A stretch of DNA of 58,430 nucleotides from Chitinophaga pinensis (GTDB lineage: Bacteria; Bacteroidota; Bacteroidia; NS11-12g; UBA955). Numbering within the stretch: position 1 is the stretch's first letter; every line of letters begins with the position of its first letter. The notes under the pieces were generated by a model. It was not told the origin of the DNA, made no database searches, and worked only from the letters and a program-made list of their open reading frames with translations. The stretch spans positions 1-58,430 of the forward strand of contig CAMDDG010000010.1 in NCBI GenBank assembly GCA_945890895.1, in the 5' to 3' direction. Below are positions 36,153 to 44,339 of the stretch, one piece after another. The translations under genes and the position numbers were made by a program.

Positions 36153-37637
36153 GTGAATCGAAAAGAGTTTATTTTCAAATCTGGAATTCGCAGTGCTTCA
36201 TTGCTCTTTGCTACTCATACCCATTTTCTCTCGAGTAAAATATCTAAAATCAATAAACGATCTCAAAACAATTGGGCAACCGATTTAGAAATACAAATAG
36301 ATAAACTTCGAATTTCACAATTAGGAAATGAGTTTATTTGGGGAGTAGCAAATGCAGCATTTCAAGTAGAAGGTGCAACTAAAGTCGACAATAAATTAAC
36401 TTCGATTTGGGATGATTTCAGCCAGAAAAAGGGAAATATTAAAAATGGAGATACGGCGGAACAAGCTACCGATTTTTATCATCGCTATGCCGAGGACATC
36501 AAATTAACCAAAGAATTAGGTTTTTCGCATTTCCGTTTTTCCATATCCTGGTCTAGAGTTGTTTCTGAAGATCTGTATACAGAAAATCCTTTAGGAATAA
36601 ATTACTATATCCAATTTTTAAAGGAAATTAAAGCCGCTGGTTTAAACGCTTGGGTTACCATTTATCACTGGGATTTACCCTCAATCATTGAAAAACAGGG
36701 CGGCTGGTCAAACCGTCGAATTATTGAATATTTTAAACGATTTGTTGAAATTTGTGCGAATCATTTCGGAGAATATACGGATCGATGGTTTATTGTAAAT
36801 GAACCCGCAGCTTTTACCGCTTTGGGTTACTTGTCAGGATACCACGCCCCGGGGAAAAAGAATCCCTTCGCCTACTTAAAATCCGTGCATCACGTTTGTT
36901 TAAGCATTGCAGAAGCCGGCAGATTATTGAGGATTAAATGTCCCCAGAAAAAAATAGGAATTGCATACAGCTATTCCGTGGTACATGCCGAAGAACCCAG
37001 TGATTCAAAAGCCGCAAATCGTGTAGATGCATTTTTAAACCGACTGTTCGTTGAACCTTTTTTAGGACTTGGATATCCAGACCAGGATTTGCCTGCACTA
37101 AAACGACTGAAAAATTACTTTGAACCCGGTGATGAGGACCGTTTAAAATTCAATTTTGACTTCGTAGGTGTTCAGTACTACTTCAGAGTGGTTGTAGGAA
37201 GGTCTTCTTGGGTCCCTTTTTTCGGGGGACGTGAAATTCCGGCATCAAAACGAAATGTGGCCACCAATTCTATGCTACGTGAAATCTATCCCGAAGGATT
37301 GTACAACTGTTTAATGCGATTTAAGGATTATGGTTTTAAAGATATCGTCGTTTCAGAAAACGGAGTTTGTTATCGCGATGAAGTAAACGATGGTCAAATT
37401 TTAGATTCCAAGAGAATTGAATTCTTTCAATCTCATTTGGATCAGTTGGTCCGAGCCAAATCCGAAGGTGTACCTATCAACGGATATTTTGTTTGGAGCT
37501 TAACCGACAATTTCGAGTGGAGCGAAGGATACAGTGACCGATTTGGAATAGTATATATCGATTACTCCACTCAGAAACGCATTATTAAGAATTCTGGTTA
37601 TTGGTGGCAGAATCTACTAACAACTCCTTCTCGATGA
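36153..37637 (+). CDS. GH1 beta-glucosidase with an N-terminal export signal
   Basis: 494 residues from a GTG. Catalytic acid/base in FIVNEPAAF and nucleophile in VVSENGVCY are both intact. FIWGVANAAFQVEGA, WVTIYHWDLP and YFVWSLTDNFEWSEGY are GH1 landmarks. The first ~45 residues (NRKEFIFKSGIRSASLLF) are extra and resemble a Tat-like (RK-x-FI) or Sec signal, so a periplasmic or surface enzyme is inferred. Most GH1 enzymes are cytoplasmic. Its 3' end overlaps the convergent thioredoxin gene by 53 bp. Confidence 0.9.
   Translation: MNRKEFIFKSGIRSASLLFATHTHFLSSKISKINKRSQNNWATDLEIQIDKLRISQLGNEFIWGVANAAFQVEGATKVDNKLTSIWDDFSQKKGNIKNGDTAEQATDFYHRYAEDIKLTKELGFSHFRFSISWSRVVSEDLYTENPLGINYYIQFLKEIKAAGLNAWVTIYHWDLPSIIEKQGGWSNRRIIEYFKRFVEICANHFGEYTDRWFIVNEPAAFTALGYLSGYHAPGKKNPFAYLKSVHHVCLSIAEAGRLLRIKCPQKKIGIAYSYSVVHAEEPSDSKAANRVDAFLNRLFVEPFLGLGYPDQDLPALKRLKNYFEPGDEDRLKFNFDFVGVQYYFRVVVGRSSWVPFFGGREIPASKRNVATNSMLREIYPEGLYNCLMRFKDYGFKDIVVSENGVCYRDEVNDGQILDSKRIEFFQSHLDQLVRAKSEGVPINGYFVWSLTDNFEWSEGYSDRFGIVYIDYSTQKRIIKNSGYWWQNLLTTPSR
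37220..37232 (+). repeat. Dispersed motif TTTCGGGGGAYRY, copy 5
   Basis: Perfect match (ACGT) inside the GH1 gene, register TTC GGG GGA CGT (Phe-Gly-Gly-Arg). Confidence 0.75.
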
Positions 37638-37965
37638 TCTCTTTTAAGGTCATTTTAGGCAACGCACCCGCTTGCATCATAGGTTGTTTTTCTTTTGGAA
37701 TAAATAGAATGCTGGGTATACTTCTTATTTGAAACACATATGATAACTCCTGTTCAATTTCGGTATTGACCTTGTAAATCACAATGTCGGGGTATTCGTT
37801 ACTTAACTCTTCCAAAATAGGCGCCACGACTTTACAAGGGCCACACCAATCGGCGTAAAAATCAATAATTGCAGGTTTGTCTCCTTTGAATTTCCATTCT
37901 TTTTCAGAAGTATAATCAAACACTTGATCGATGAACATTTGGTTCGTGAGTTGAATTGTAGGCAT
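37585..37965 (-). CDS. Thioredoxin
   Basis: 126 residues from MPTIQLTNQMF; the longer frame has no reason to be used. Active site WCGPCK in IIDFYADWCGPCKVVAPILEELS, then the cis-Pro region RSIPSILFI. The C-terminal SATNNQNS tail overlaps the GH1 gene by 53 bp on the opposite strand. It lies 0.5 kb from arsC of the thioredoxin-coupled type, so it may feed electrons to arsenate reduction; that is inference. Confidence 0.93.
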   Translation of the reverse strand: MPTIQLTNQMFIDQVFDYTSEKEWKFKGDKPAIIDFYADWCGPCKVVAPILEELSNEYPDIVIYKVNTEIEQELSYVFQIRSIPSILFIPKEKQPMMQAGALPKMTLKEIIEKELLVDSATNNQNS

Positions 37966-38064
37966 TTTGTTTCGATTATTAATTGATTGCACAAATTTCG
38001 AGTTAAAATTCGAGTGCATTTGTGCTAAAAGTCGCAGTATTAACAAAACTAGAGGAGATTCAAT

Positions 38065-38072
38065 TATATTTG
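38065..38072 (+). promoter_or_regulatory. Putative -7 element (TATATTTG)
   Basis: TAnnTTTG match ending 4 nt before the ATG at 38077; leaderless layout. Confidence 0.4.
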
Positions 38073-38076
38073 AATT

Positions 38077-38490
38077 ATGAAATACCCCAAAATACTTTTC
38101 ACATGTTTACTGTTATCCGTTAGTCATTTTGCATTTTCCCAAACAAAATATGAATTGACTCATAGTTTTATGAACATCGGTAGCCGCCCCCAACCTTATA
38201 AGGGCACATTGGAAATAACAGACAGTTTTCTGATTTTTACGGCACTGCCCAATACGGCAGCTGACCCCAACGATACAGTTACTAAAATTAGCAAAGAACG
38301 TATTATAAAAAACAAAAAAGGATATTACATCAAAACGCTACCAAACCCTCGAACTGCTCACAACTACACCATTGAATTGAGTTCCGATAAAGAAGAAAAA
38401 CGTCAAGGTGTATATTATATTACTTTGTTAGTAGCAACCAATTCCGGACAACGACTCACGATCTTCTTTAAAGGGAAATTAGTCAGTTAA
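38077..38490 (+). CDS. Small secreted protein, unknown
   Basis: 137 residues with a clear signal peptide (ILFTCLLLSVSHFAFSQ). The mature part is strand-rich (GTLEITDSFLIFTAL, YYITLLVATNSGQRLTIFF), a compact beta domain. No family recognised. It is convergent with arsC, overlapping its stop by 4 bp. Confidence 0.65.
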   Translation: MKYPKILFTCLLLSVSHFAFSQTKYELTHSFMNIGSRPQPYKGTLEITDSFLIFTALPNTAADPNDTVTKISKERIIKNKKGYYIKTLPNPRTAHNYTIELSSDKEEKRQGVYYITLLVATNSGQRLTIFFKGKLVS

Positions 38491-38909
38491 TTTTCCTGCA
38501 ATTCCCGCTCAACAAATTCGCGGCAGTAGGATTTTATCATTTCTCTAACTCGACGAAATTCTGAAGCAACTTCTTCATCTGTACCTACCGCTTTGGCTGG
38601 ATCGGGGAAATTATGATGGAATTTTTTTGCGTTAGTTGGAAAATACGGACAACGTTCTTTTGCATTATCGCAAACCGTTATTACAAAATCAAAGTCAATA
38701 TCCAAATATTCTTCAACATTATTGGATGTGTTTTGGGAAATATCTATCCCATCTTCTAGCATGGTGGCGATGGCCTTTGGATTTACTCCATGCGTTTCTA
38801 CTCCAGCGCTATATACATGTGCTTTACCTTCAGTAAATAATGTTAAATAGCCATCTGCAATTTGACTTCGGCAGCTGTTGCCGGTACATAATACCAATAT
38901 ATTTTTCAT
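38487..38909 (-). CDS. arsC: Arsenate reductase, thioredoxin-coupled (LMW-PTPase fold)
   Basis: 140 residues. P-loop CTGNSCRS (CX5R) at the N-terminus, then FDFVITVCDNAKERCPYFP with two further cysteines and the NFPDPAKA segment carrying the catalytic Asp. This pattern matches Staphylococcus-type ArsC, which reduces arsenate using thioredoxin. It starts 2 bp after acr3 stops, so it is the last gene of the arsenic operon. Confidence 0.93.
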   Translation of the reverse strand: MKNILVLCTGNSCRSQIADGYLTLFTEGKAHVYSAGVETHGVNPKAIATMLEDGIDISQNTSNNVEEYLDIDFDFVITVCDNAKERCPYFPTNAKKFHHNFPDPAKAVGTDEEVASEFRRVREMIKSYCREFVERELQEN

Positions 38910-38911
38910 AA

Positions 38912-39943
38912 TTATTTATAATATTTTTTCTTCAACCATTGGGCCGCTTTAACCAATAAAATTAAGGCCGGAACTTCAACCAGTGGACCAATCACACCCG
39001 CAAATGCCTGTCCCGAATTAAGTCCAAAAACACCAATAGAAACGGCAATTGCTAATTCAAAATTATTCCCGGTAGCTGTAAATGAAACAGCAGCATTTTC
39101 AGCATAATTGGCTCCGACCTTTTTTCCCACGAAAAACATCAAAAAGAACATAATTATAAAAAACACCACCAGCGGAATGGCAACGCGCACCACATCCATA
39201 GGAATTTCAACAATTTGAGCCCCTTTTAAACTGAACATTACGACAATCGTAAACAATAAAGCGATGAGTGTTATGGGGGATATTCGAGGAATGAATGAAC
39301 GATTTAACCAGTCCAGTCCTTTGATTTGAATAATTAGCCATCTGCTAATAACGGCAGCTGCGAACGGAATCCCTAAATAAACGCCCACAGTTTTGGCAAT
39401 TTCCGACATAGACACCTGCAGAGAAAGTCCTTCTATTCCAAAAAATGGAGCAACGATCTGCAAGTAAAAATATGCATAAGCGCTGAAGAAAAATACTTGC
39501 AATAGACTATTTACACCTACTAAACCTGCCACCAGTTCCCGGTTTCCACCAGCCAACTCATTCCAAACAATTACCATCGCAATACAGGGAGCCAGACCAA
39601 TAATGATCAAACCCGTCATGTACTCGGGATAATCTTTTAAGAAAAAAATAGCCAATAAAAACATTAAAAATGGCCCTACAATCCACGTAATAAAGAACGA
39701 AGCTGTAAGCAATTTTACGTTTTTAAACACAGTGGGAATTTTCCCAAAATCCACCTTTACCAACGGCGGATACATCATTAAAATCAATCCAATTGCCAAA
39801 GGGATGTTGGTTGTTCCGTAGGAAAATTGATTTAATAGTGCTTCCACATTGGGAACTCCATATCCAATTCCAACGCCCAACATCATGGCTAAAAATATCC
39901 ACAGTGTTAGAAATCGATCGAGGAATTTCAGTTTCGTTTTCAT
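38912..39943 (-). CDS. acr3: ACR3-family arsenite efflux permease
   Basis: 343 residues, about ten membrane helices. LAPCIAMVIVWNELAGGNRE carries the conserved cysteine of ACR3, with SFTATGNNFELAIAV later. It exports arsenite from the cytoplasm. It lies between DUF6428 (131 bp upstream, same strand) and arsC (2 bp downstream). The 131-bp gap shows nothing decisive. Confidence 0.93.
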   Translation of the reverse strand: MKTKLKFLDRFLTLWIFLAMMLGVGIGYGVPNVEALLNQFSYGTTNIPLAIGLILMMYPPLVKVDFGKIPTVFKNVKLLTASFFITWIVGPFLMFLLAIFFLKDYPEYMTGLIIIGLAPCIAMVIVWNELAGGNRELVAGLVGVNSLLQVFFFSAYAYFYLQIVAPFFGIEGLSLQVSMSEIAKTVGVYLGIPFAAAVISRWLIIQIKGLDWLNRSFIPRISPITLIALLFTIVVMFSLKGAQIVEIPMDVVRVAIPLVVFFIIMFFLMFFVGKKVGANYAENAAVSFTATGNNFELAIAVSIGVFGLNSGQAFAGVIGPLVEVPALILLVKAAQWLKKKYYK

Positions 39944-40074
39944 GTATTTTGAATGGTATGATTTTATTTAATCCGAACGGGTATTCATTGAATTACAACT
40001 CAATAATTGGGTGCATTTCATACTAGCCGGAATTAAAAATTTTTAGGGTATGTAAACTGTAATTGAGGTATGTA

Positions 40075-40548
40075 TTAACAACACCCACTGCCTGGCGTGC
40101 AGCTACTCGATGAGTTAGGGGTTAAATCCGACAATTTTTTATTTAGTTTTTCCGGGGGAATTCCGCAATGATCCTTCGCCAAACAATCGGTGTACGTAGG
40201 CATCAATTTAAAAACCCCATCGCGAAATGCTAAATGAAATTTATTGATTGTATCCACTTGGTATTCTACTTCAATGTCAAGATCTGAAATCCCGAATAGA
40301 CTTTCTGACTGAGCTAATATCCCCAAAAACTTGGATGGAGTCAAACGGTGTTCGGTATCATTGGCCACCCACAATTGGAAAGAAGCCACTTTTTCATTTC
40401 GCATAGTACCACCACAATCGATATAATGCTTGGCAATTAACCCGATTTCAGTTACATGAAAGTGCGCTGGCACACTTTCTCCATTGGGCAATACGAATGT
40501 TAATTCGTTCAAATGCTCTAAAGCTGTTTTTAATTCGTAAAATTTCAT
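40075..40548 (-). CDS. DUF6428-family protein of the arsenic operon
   Basis: 157 residues beginning FYELKTALEHLNELTFVLPNG and VPAHFHVTEIG, the pattern I associate with DUF6428, common beside arsR in Bacteroidota. The C-terminus is cysteine-rich (SSSSCTPGSGCC), suggesting thiol binding of As(III); this is inference. It begins 1 bp after arsR ends, so they are translated together. Confidence 0.75.
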   Translation of the reverse strand: MKFYELKTALEHLNELTFVLPNGESVPAHFHVTEIGLIAKHYIDCGGTMRNEKVASFQLWVANDTEHRLTPSKFLGILAQSESLFGISDLDIEVEYQVDTINKFHLAFRDGVFKLMPTYTDCLAKDHCGIPPEKLNKKLSDLTPNSSSSCTPGSGCC

Positions 40549-40549
40549 A

Positions 40550-40879
40550 TTAACAACACGTTTTTTGATTTGATTTTTTAATAATGACTTGTTCCAAAAA
40601 CTGACTCATGAGTTGTATCTTCTGTGGATTAACACAATAACAAATTCCCTTTCCTTCGATAGTACCTTGAATAATTCCCGCATTCTTCAACTCTTTCAAA
40701 TGTTGAGAAACCGTAGGTTGCGCTAAGGGCAATTCTTCCACAATATCCCCACAAATACAGGCATCTACACTCATCAAGTATTGAATGATTGCAATGCGAG
40801 CAGGATGTCCTAACACCTTAAACAACGAACTCATTTCGTTCTGTTCGGATGTAAATCCTTCCGTTTTTGAAATTCCCAT
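40550..40879 (-). CDS. arsR: ArsR-family metalloregulatory repressor
   Basis: 109 residues. A winged helix is visible in LPLAQPTVSQHLKELKNAGII, preceded by LFKVLGHPARIAIIQYL, and a CxC pair in VDACICGDIV that fits the alpha-3-type arsenic site; the tail ends in CC. It is predicted to repress its own operon and release DNA on As(III). The ATG at 40879 overlaps a likely operator at 40878-40897. Confidence 0.9.
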   Translation of the reverse strand: MGISKTEGFTSEQNEMSSLFKVLGHPARIAIIQYLMSVDACICGDIVEELPLAQPTVSQHLKELKNAGIIQGTIEGKGICYCVNPQKIQLMSQFLEQVIIKKSNQKTCC

Positions 40880-40897
40880 ATTGCAATATTACGATAT
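40878..40897 (-). promoter_or_regulatory. Putative ArsR operator
   Basis: Abutting imperfect inverted repeat TATCGTAAT/ATTGCAATA (7 of 9 pairs) on the minus strand directly before and touching the arsR start codon, a position suited to autorepression. Confidence 0.5.
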
Positions 40898-40904
40898 TCA
40901 AATG

Positions 40905-40939
40905 AAAAAATAAAACGCAACCGTTAAAATTGCGTTTTA
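40905..40939 (-). terminator. Intrinsic terminator of the GumN/TraB-family gene
   Basis: Stem TAAAACGCAA pairing with its complement over a 9-nt loop (40911-40939), followed on the minus strand by a T-rich tract. It separates the gene ending at 41058 from arsR. Confidence 0.7.
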
Positions 40940-41057
40940 TTAAGATAAAAATAGATTCAAATCTGGACTTTTAAACAATAGAATTGTGCTTATTTGCAGT
41001 ACACTCTTCTATTAATTGCCCTGCAAACAAAATAATGCCAAATAAATACTGAATTGA

Positions 41058-41903
41058 TTAGTATTTAACCGGCAGAACCGTAAATCCTTCTTTGCGAAGC
41101 AAAGAAATAACACCTTGTTCACCGGCCAAATGCGCAGCACCAACGGCTATAAAAGAAGATTTCATCATCATATTTCCTTTTAACAATGGAATCCATTTAA
41201 GATTTCGCTTTACTAAAAAATCGCGCTCGAAATCAGGAGTGGATTTACTTTCTTCTTGAATATACGAATACAAACTGTCAATATTTTGGGTTTCATACAG
41301 GGCATACATTTTATCAAACTCCACCAGTTCCGTACCAAGAGCCTCGAATAACATGTTTTTCTGATCTTCAATCGACATCGCATCTACCGTATTTAGTTGT
41401 TCCTCCAAAGTTTCGAGTCCAACAATCGATTTTTTCGACTTTTTGGCTTTGCTTTTAAAATACTCTTCATAGGCTTCCACATCTCCCAATTGTTCTTTGA
41501 GCAAAATGCTTGAAAAGAAAAATGGAGTCATTTTACAGTAACCTAAAAATTTACTTTCCTTCATTCCCACGGTATCCATGCAGTATTTTTTTAACCGGGC
41601 ATATTCAGATGGTGTGCAATAATCTTCCATGGTTTTTCCTTTGGGCAACATCATTCGTTTGGCCATTTCCATCATCTCAGCCATCCCAAAATCCATATCC
41701 ATTTCCATAATCAACTGTTCCGATGAAGCCAATTTTTCGTTGATTTCGGGGGATACTTTAAAGTCCTGATTCTTCACCATGTGGATGGTGCCATATAAAT
41801 ACGAAGGTTTATTTAAACCGTTGCCAGACACTTCCCATAAAAGTTGTGCTTTTGCGGAAAAAGCACTGATTAATAACAATAAAAATGCGCCTATTTTTTT
41901 CAT
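41058..41903 (-). CDS. GumN/TraB-family secreted protein
   Basis: 281 residues with signal peptide (FLLLLISAFSAKAQ). It opens LLWEVSGNGLNKPSYLYGTIHMV, the family GxxH signature, and ends FIAVGAAHLAGEQGVISLLRKEGFTVLPV, the second GxxH-like signature. Some TraB/GumN relatives (Tiki) are metalloproteases, so peptidase activity is possible but unproven. The VSPEI codons carry a copy of the G-rich motif. Confidence 0.88.
   Translation of the reverse strand: MKKIGAFLLLLISAFSAKAQLLWEVSGNGLNKPSYLYGTIHMVKNQDFKVSPEINEKLASSEQLIMEMDMDFGMAEMMEMAKRMMLPKGKTMEDYCTPSEYARLKKYCMDTVGMKESKFLGYCKMTPFFFSSILLKEQLGDVEAYEEYFKSKAKKSKKSIVGLETLEEQLNTVDAMSIEDQKNMLFEALGTELVEFDKMYALYETQNIDSLYSYIQEESKSTPDFERDFLVKRNLKWIPLLKGNMMMKSSFIAVGAAHLAGEQGVISLLRKEGFTVLPVKY
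41744..41756 (+). repeat. Dispersed motif TTTCGGGGGAYRY, copy 6
   Basis: Perfect match (ATAC) antisense within the GumN/TraB gene; the gene reads it as GTA TCC CCC GAA (Val-Ser-Pro-Glu). Confidence 0.75.
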
Positions 41904-41940
41904 AAAAATACAATGTTACTATGATTTAATTTATTTCCAT

Positions 41941-42582
41941 TCAATTTTCGATATCGGTTATCCATTTCTCGATACGTGTAATGGACTTTTGAAAACTCTT
42001 GTTAAACATCCACAATGCCAATCGATGAGAAATAAAAGATAATGGCAATGCCAAAAAAAGTAAAATTAAGATTACTTTAACGGGAATCACAGATAATCCG
42101 GAGCCAATTTGATAGCCCATTACTCCTCCACCCAATATAGCCCAAGGATAAACCCATAATGCGAACTGTAGTTGAAATTTTTTCCATTTTGTTAATGCAT
42201 CTAACAAAGAATGTGCGTTTTCCAACAAACTATTTTCCATTTTAATTTTCTTTACTAATTTCATTATTCCGAACATACCATAAGTTATTAAAACATTGAA
42301 GAAAATTAAAACTGAAAGTACCGATTTAACAAATAATAAATAGTTTCCGAACAACAAAACAACATATCCTGAAGTAATGAATAAAGAATAAACTAATCCC
42401 AACCACAGTTGACGATTCAACCCTTTAAGTACGCTAACATCACTCTCAAATGAAAACCATTCTTTTATAGTTCCTGACATACCAGATAACTTCGAATCCT
42501 TCTCCATTACTCTGTCGAGTTTAAGTTCCTCTACATTCAAACTTTTCCAAAGTTCTTCAATATTCAATTTCTGTTTATCCAT
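41941..42582 (-). CDS. Membrane protein downstream of an ECF sigma factor, possible anti-sigma partner
   Basis: 213 residues. A soluble N-terminal 60 (NIEELWKSLNVEELKLDRVME) is followed by four membrane helices. It overlaps the end of the sigma-factor gene by 19 nt, the usual place for an anti-sigma factor, but it lacks a recognisable anti-sigma zinc motif (HxxxCxxC). The assignment therefore rests on context only. Confidence 0.6.
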   Translation of the reverse strand: MDKQKLNIEELWKSLNVEELKLDRVMEKDSKLSGMSGTIKEWFSFESDVSVLKGLNRQLWLGLVYSLFITSGYVVLLFGNYLLFVKSVLSVLIFFNVLITYGMFGIMKLVKKIKMENSLLENAHSLLDALTKWKKFQLQFALWVYPWAILGGGVMGYQIGSGLSVIPVKVILILLFLALPLSFISHRLALWMFNKSFQKSITRIEKWITDIEN

Positions 42583-43058
42583 TCCTGTAATTTTAATTTG
42601 ATTCTGTGCACTTTTACACGCACATTCACTGATGTTAATCCAAATATGGAGGCAATTTCCTCATCCGTAAAACCCTCTAAATACATGATAATAAGTTGTC
42701 GATCAGAATCGTTTAACCTCGACAACGCATTAATTAAAGTACTCTTTGCATCCCAGCCTTCCTGAATCTCTGTTTGCAAATTGGAATGTCCTTCAAACTC
42801 ACTTAAACTACCATCCACTAAAAAATTGGACATTCTTCGATCGCTTCGATTCAGCGTTAAAATCGTATTTAAACAAACCCGATACAACCAGGTACTTATT
42901 CTACTCTCACCTTTAAAACTTCCTAGAGATTTCTGAACTTGTAAATAAATCTCTTGATAACCATCTTCTGGATGAATTGCATGTAAAAAAAGCAACTTGC
43001 GAATCATCCCTTCATGAGATTTCATAAGTTCTAGTGCCGATGTACTGTTATTCTCCAT
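42564..43058 (-). CDS. ECF-type RNA polymerase sigma factor
   Basis: 164 residues from MENNSTSA; an upstream GTG is possible. Region 2 is seen in LFLHAIHPEDGYQEIYLQVQKSLGSFKGESRISTWLYRVCLN, region 4 in ALSRLNDSDRQLIIMYLEGFTDEEIASIFGLTSVNVRVKVHRIKLKL. It directs RNA polymerase to a regulon not visible here. The downstream overlapping membrane gene may control it. Confidence 0.9.
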   Translation of the reverse strand: MENNSTSALELMKSHEGMIRKLLFLHAIHPEDGYQEIYLQVQKSLGSFKGESRISTWLYRVCLNTILTLNRSDRRMSNFLVDGSLSEFEGHSNLQTEIQEGWDAKSTLINALSRLNDSDRQLIIMYLEGFTDEEIASIFGLTSVNVRVKVHRIKLKLQEWINRN

Positions 43059-43102
43059 ATACTGTAAATTCACAGTTAATTGATAAAGAAAACATTCAAT
43101 AA

Positions 43103-43336
43103 TTAATTTCCAACTTTACTCCAAAGGAGCAAAATCAACAAAATAAACATAATGGCTAAATGAGCAATTAGCCATATTTTAACCAAAACAGGGCGTTCCT
43201 TCCAACCAATCGATGAATCATACGGATCAAATATTAAAGCTATTCCCAACTGTGACAGCCCTGTAGGTATATTGTTTATCCAGAAAAAGTATCCCCCGAA
43301 AAGAACAAATGAAAAATATAAAATTTTATTAACCAC
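43103..43336 (-). CDS. Two-helix small membrane protein
   Basis: 77 residues: helix ILYFSFVLFGGYFFWINNI, a loop (FDPYDSSIGWKERPV), then helix IWLIAHLAIMFILLILLLW. It lies 45 bp upstream of the sigma-factor start on the same strand and might be cotranscribed. No family recognised. LFGGY carries a G-rich motif copy. Confidence 0.6.
   Translation of the reverse strand: MVNKILYFSFVLFGGYFFWINNIPTGLSQLGIALIFDPYDSSIGWKERPVLVKIWLIAHLAIMFILLILLLWSKVGN
43289..43301 (-). repeat. Dispersed motif TTTCGGGGGAYRY, copy 7
   Basis: Perfect match (ATAC) on the coding strand of the 77-residue membrane gene, register TTC GGG GGA TAC. Confidence 0.75.
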
Positions 43337-43420
43337 GATTAATTAGTAAATAATGATTTCGTTTTGTTACATGACTGTATTAAACTACCAAGAACAAATT
43401 CTTAAACCATTGTAAATTAA

Positions 43421-43428
43421 TACATTTG
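43421..43428 (+). promoter_or_regulatory. Putative -7 element of the YkuK-like gene (TACATTTG)
   Basis: TAnnTTTG match 40 nt before the ATG at 43469; no clear -33 TTG. Confidence 0.35.
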
Positions 43429-43468
43429 ACATTGCTTTTCCCAAAAAAAATAGCGATATTCGATCAAT

Positions 43469-43918
43469 ATGGATTTCAAGATACTAACCACCGACATTCG
43501 AGTAGATTTGAAGGAGTACCTTAGCCATTATTTACTTCAACATCCCGATGCAAAAATTATCATAGGTTGCGATTCAAAAAATCGTGATAGCCAAACTATT
43601 TACGGAATTGTATTGGTTTTGTACAAAGAAAAAAAGGGAGGGCATGTTCTTTACGCAAAAAAACGAATACCACGCGTAAAGGAACGTTGGTCGCGGCTGT
43701 GGCATGAAGTAGAATTATCAGTAGAATTGGCCAATCACCTACTCGATGTTGGACTACCTCGAGCTGAATTTATTGACTTAGATTTAAATCCCGATCCTCG
43801 ATTTAAATCCAATGACGTGGTTCGGGCCGCAGTTGGGTTAGTCGAATCCATGGGCTACAAAGCCAGAACCAAGCCATTTTCGTTATGTGCAAGTTATGCC
43901 GCAGACAAAGTCTGTTAA
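43469..43918 (+). CDS. YkuK-type (DUF458) RNase H-like protein
   Basis: 149 residues. AKIIIGCDSKNRDSQTIYGIVLVLYKEKKGGHVLYAKKR matches the DUF458/YkuK RNase-H-like fold with an acidic D in GCDS, and AEFIDLDLNPDPRFKSN supplies further acidic positions. Nuclease activity is suggested by fold but not established. A TACATTTG element at 43421-43428 lies upstream. The last codons are duplicated in the downstream spacer. Confidence 0.75.
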   Translation: MDFKILTTDIRVDLKEYLSHYLLQHPDAKIIIGCDSKNRDSQTIYGIVLVLYKEKKGGHVLYAKKRIPRVKERWSRLWHEVELSVELANHLLDVGLPRAEFIDLDLNPDPRFKSNDVVRAAVGLVESMGYKARTKPFSLCASYAADKVC

Positions 43919-44029
43919 CAAATTCACTCATTAGCACAATTAGAACGGAATCTGTGTTGACGATAATAAGTTATGCCGCAGACAAAGTCTGCTATTAAAT
44001 TCACTCATTAGCACAATTAGAACGGAATT
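43891..44029 (+). repeat. Tandem duplication of the YkuK-like gene 3' end
   Basis: Copies of about 62 bp at 43891-43952 and 43968-44029 (77-bp period), nearly identical, each containing the small palindrome GCAGAC AAA GTCTG(C/T). The first overlaps the last codons and stop. The remaining spacer 44030-44339 (310 bp) holds nothing I recognise. Confidence 0.75.
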
Positions 44030-44339
44030 CTTTCTTAAATTATCGAAATTCTCACAAGATGTGCGAACTATTCTGTAAACTCGCGAATACAAAGCGTTCG
44101 ATGTTCGCCAATGTCCAAATCTTTGAGAACTATTTGTTCTTACTCATATCCTATTTAAAAAATGGTCAGCATCCATCTGCGCTTTAAAACCAAGAATACC
44201 GTTTATCATACCAATCCGAGAACCCAAAAGTGAAGTGTTTTTCAAAACGAAAAAAGGTAAATTGATCCGACCATCGAAACTGGGGTTACTCCAAATAAAT
44301 TGAAATTAGTCAAACTGAATATAAACATCACGATTGAAA

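Noticed and set aside
41941..42582. Firm anti-sigma assignment
   Set aside because: The position is right, but no zinc anti-sigma motif is seen, so it is kept as a context-only suggestion.
43892..44030. The small palindrome GCAGAC AAA GTCTGC as a terminator
   Set aside because: The stem is only 6 bp and no T-tract follows either copy.
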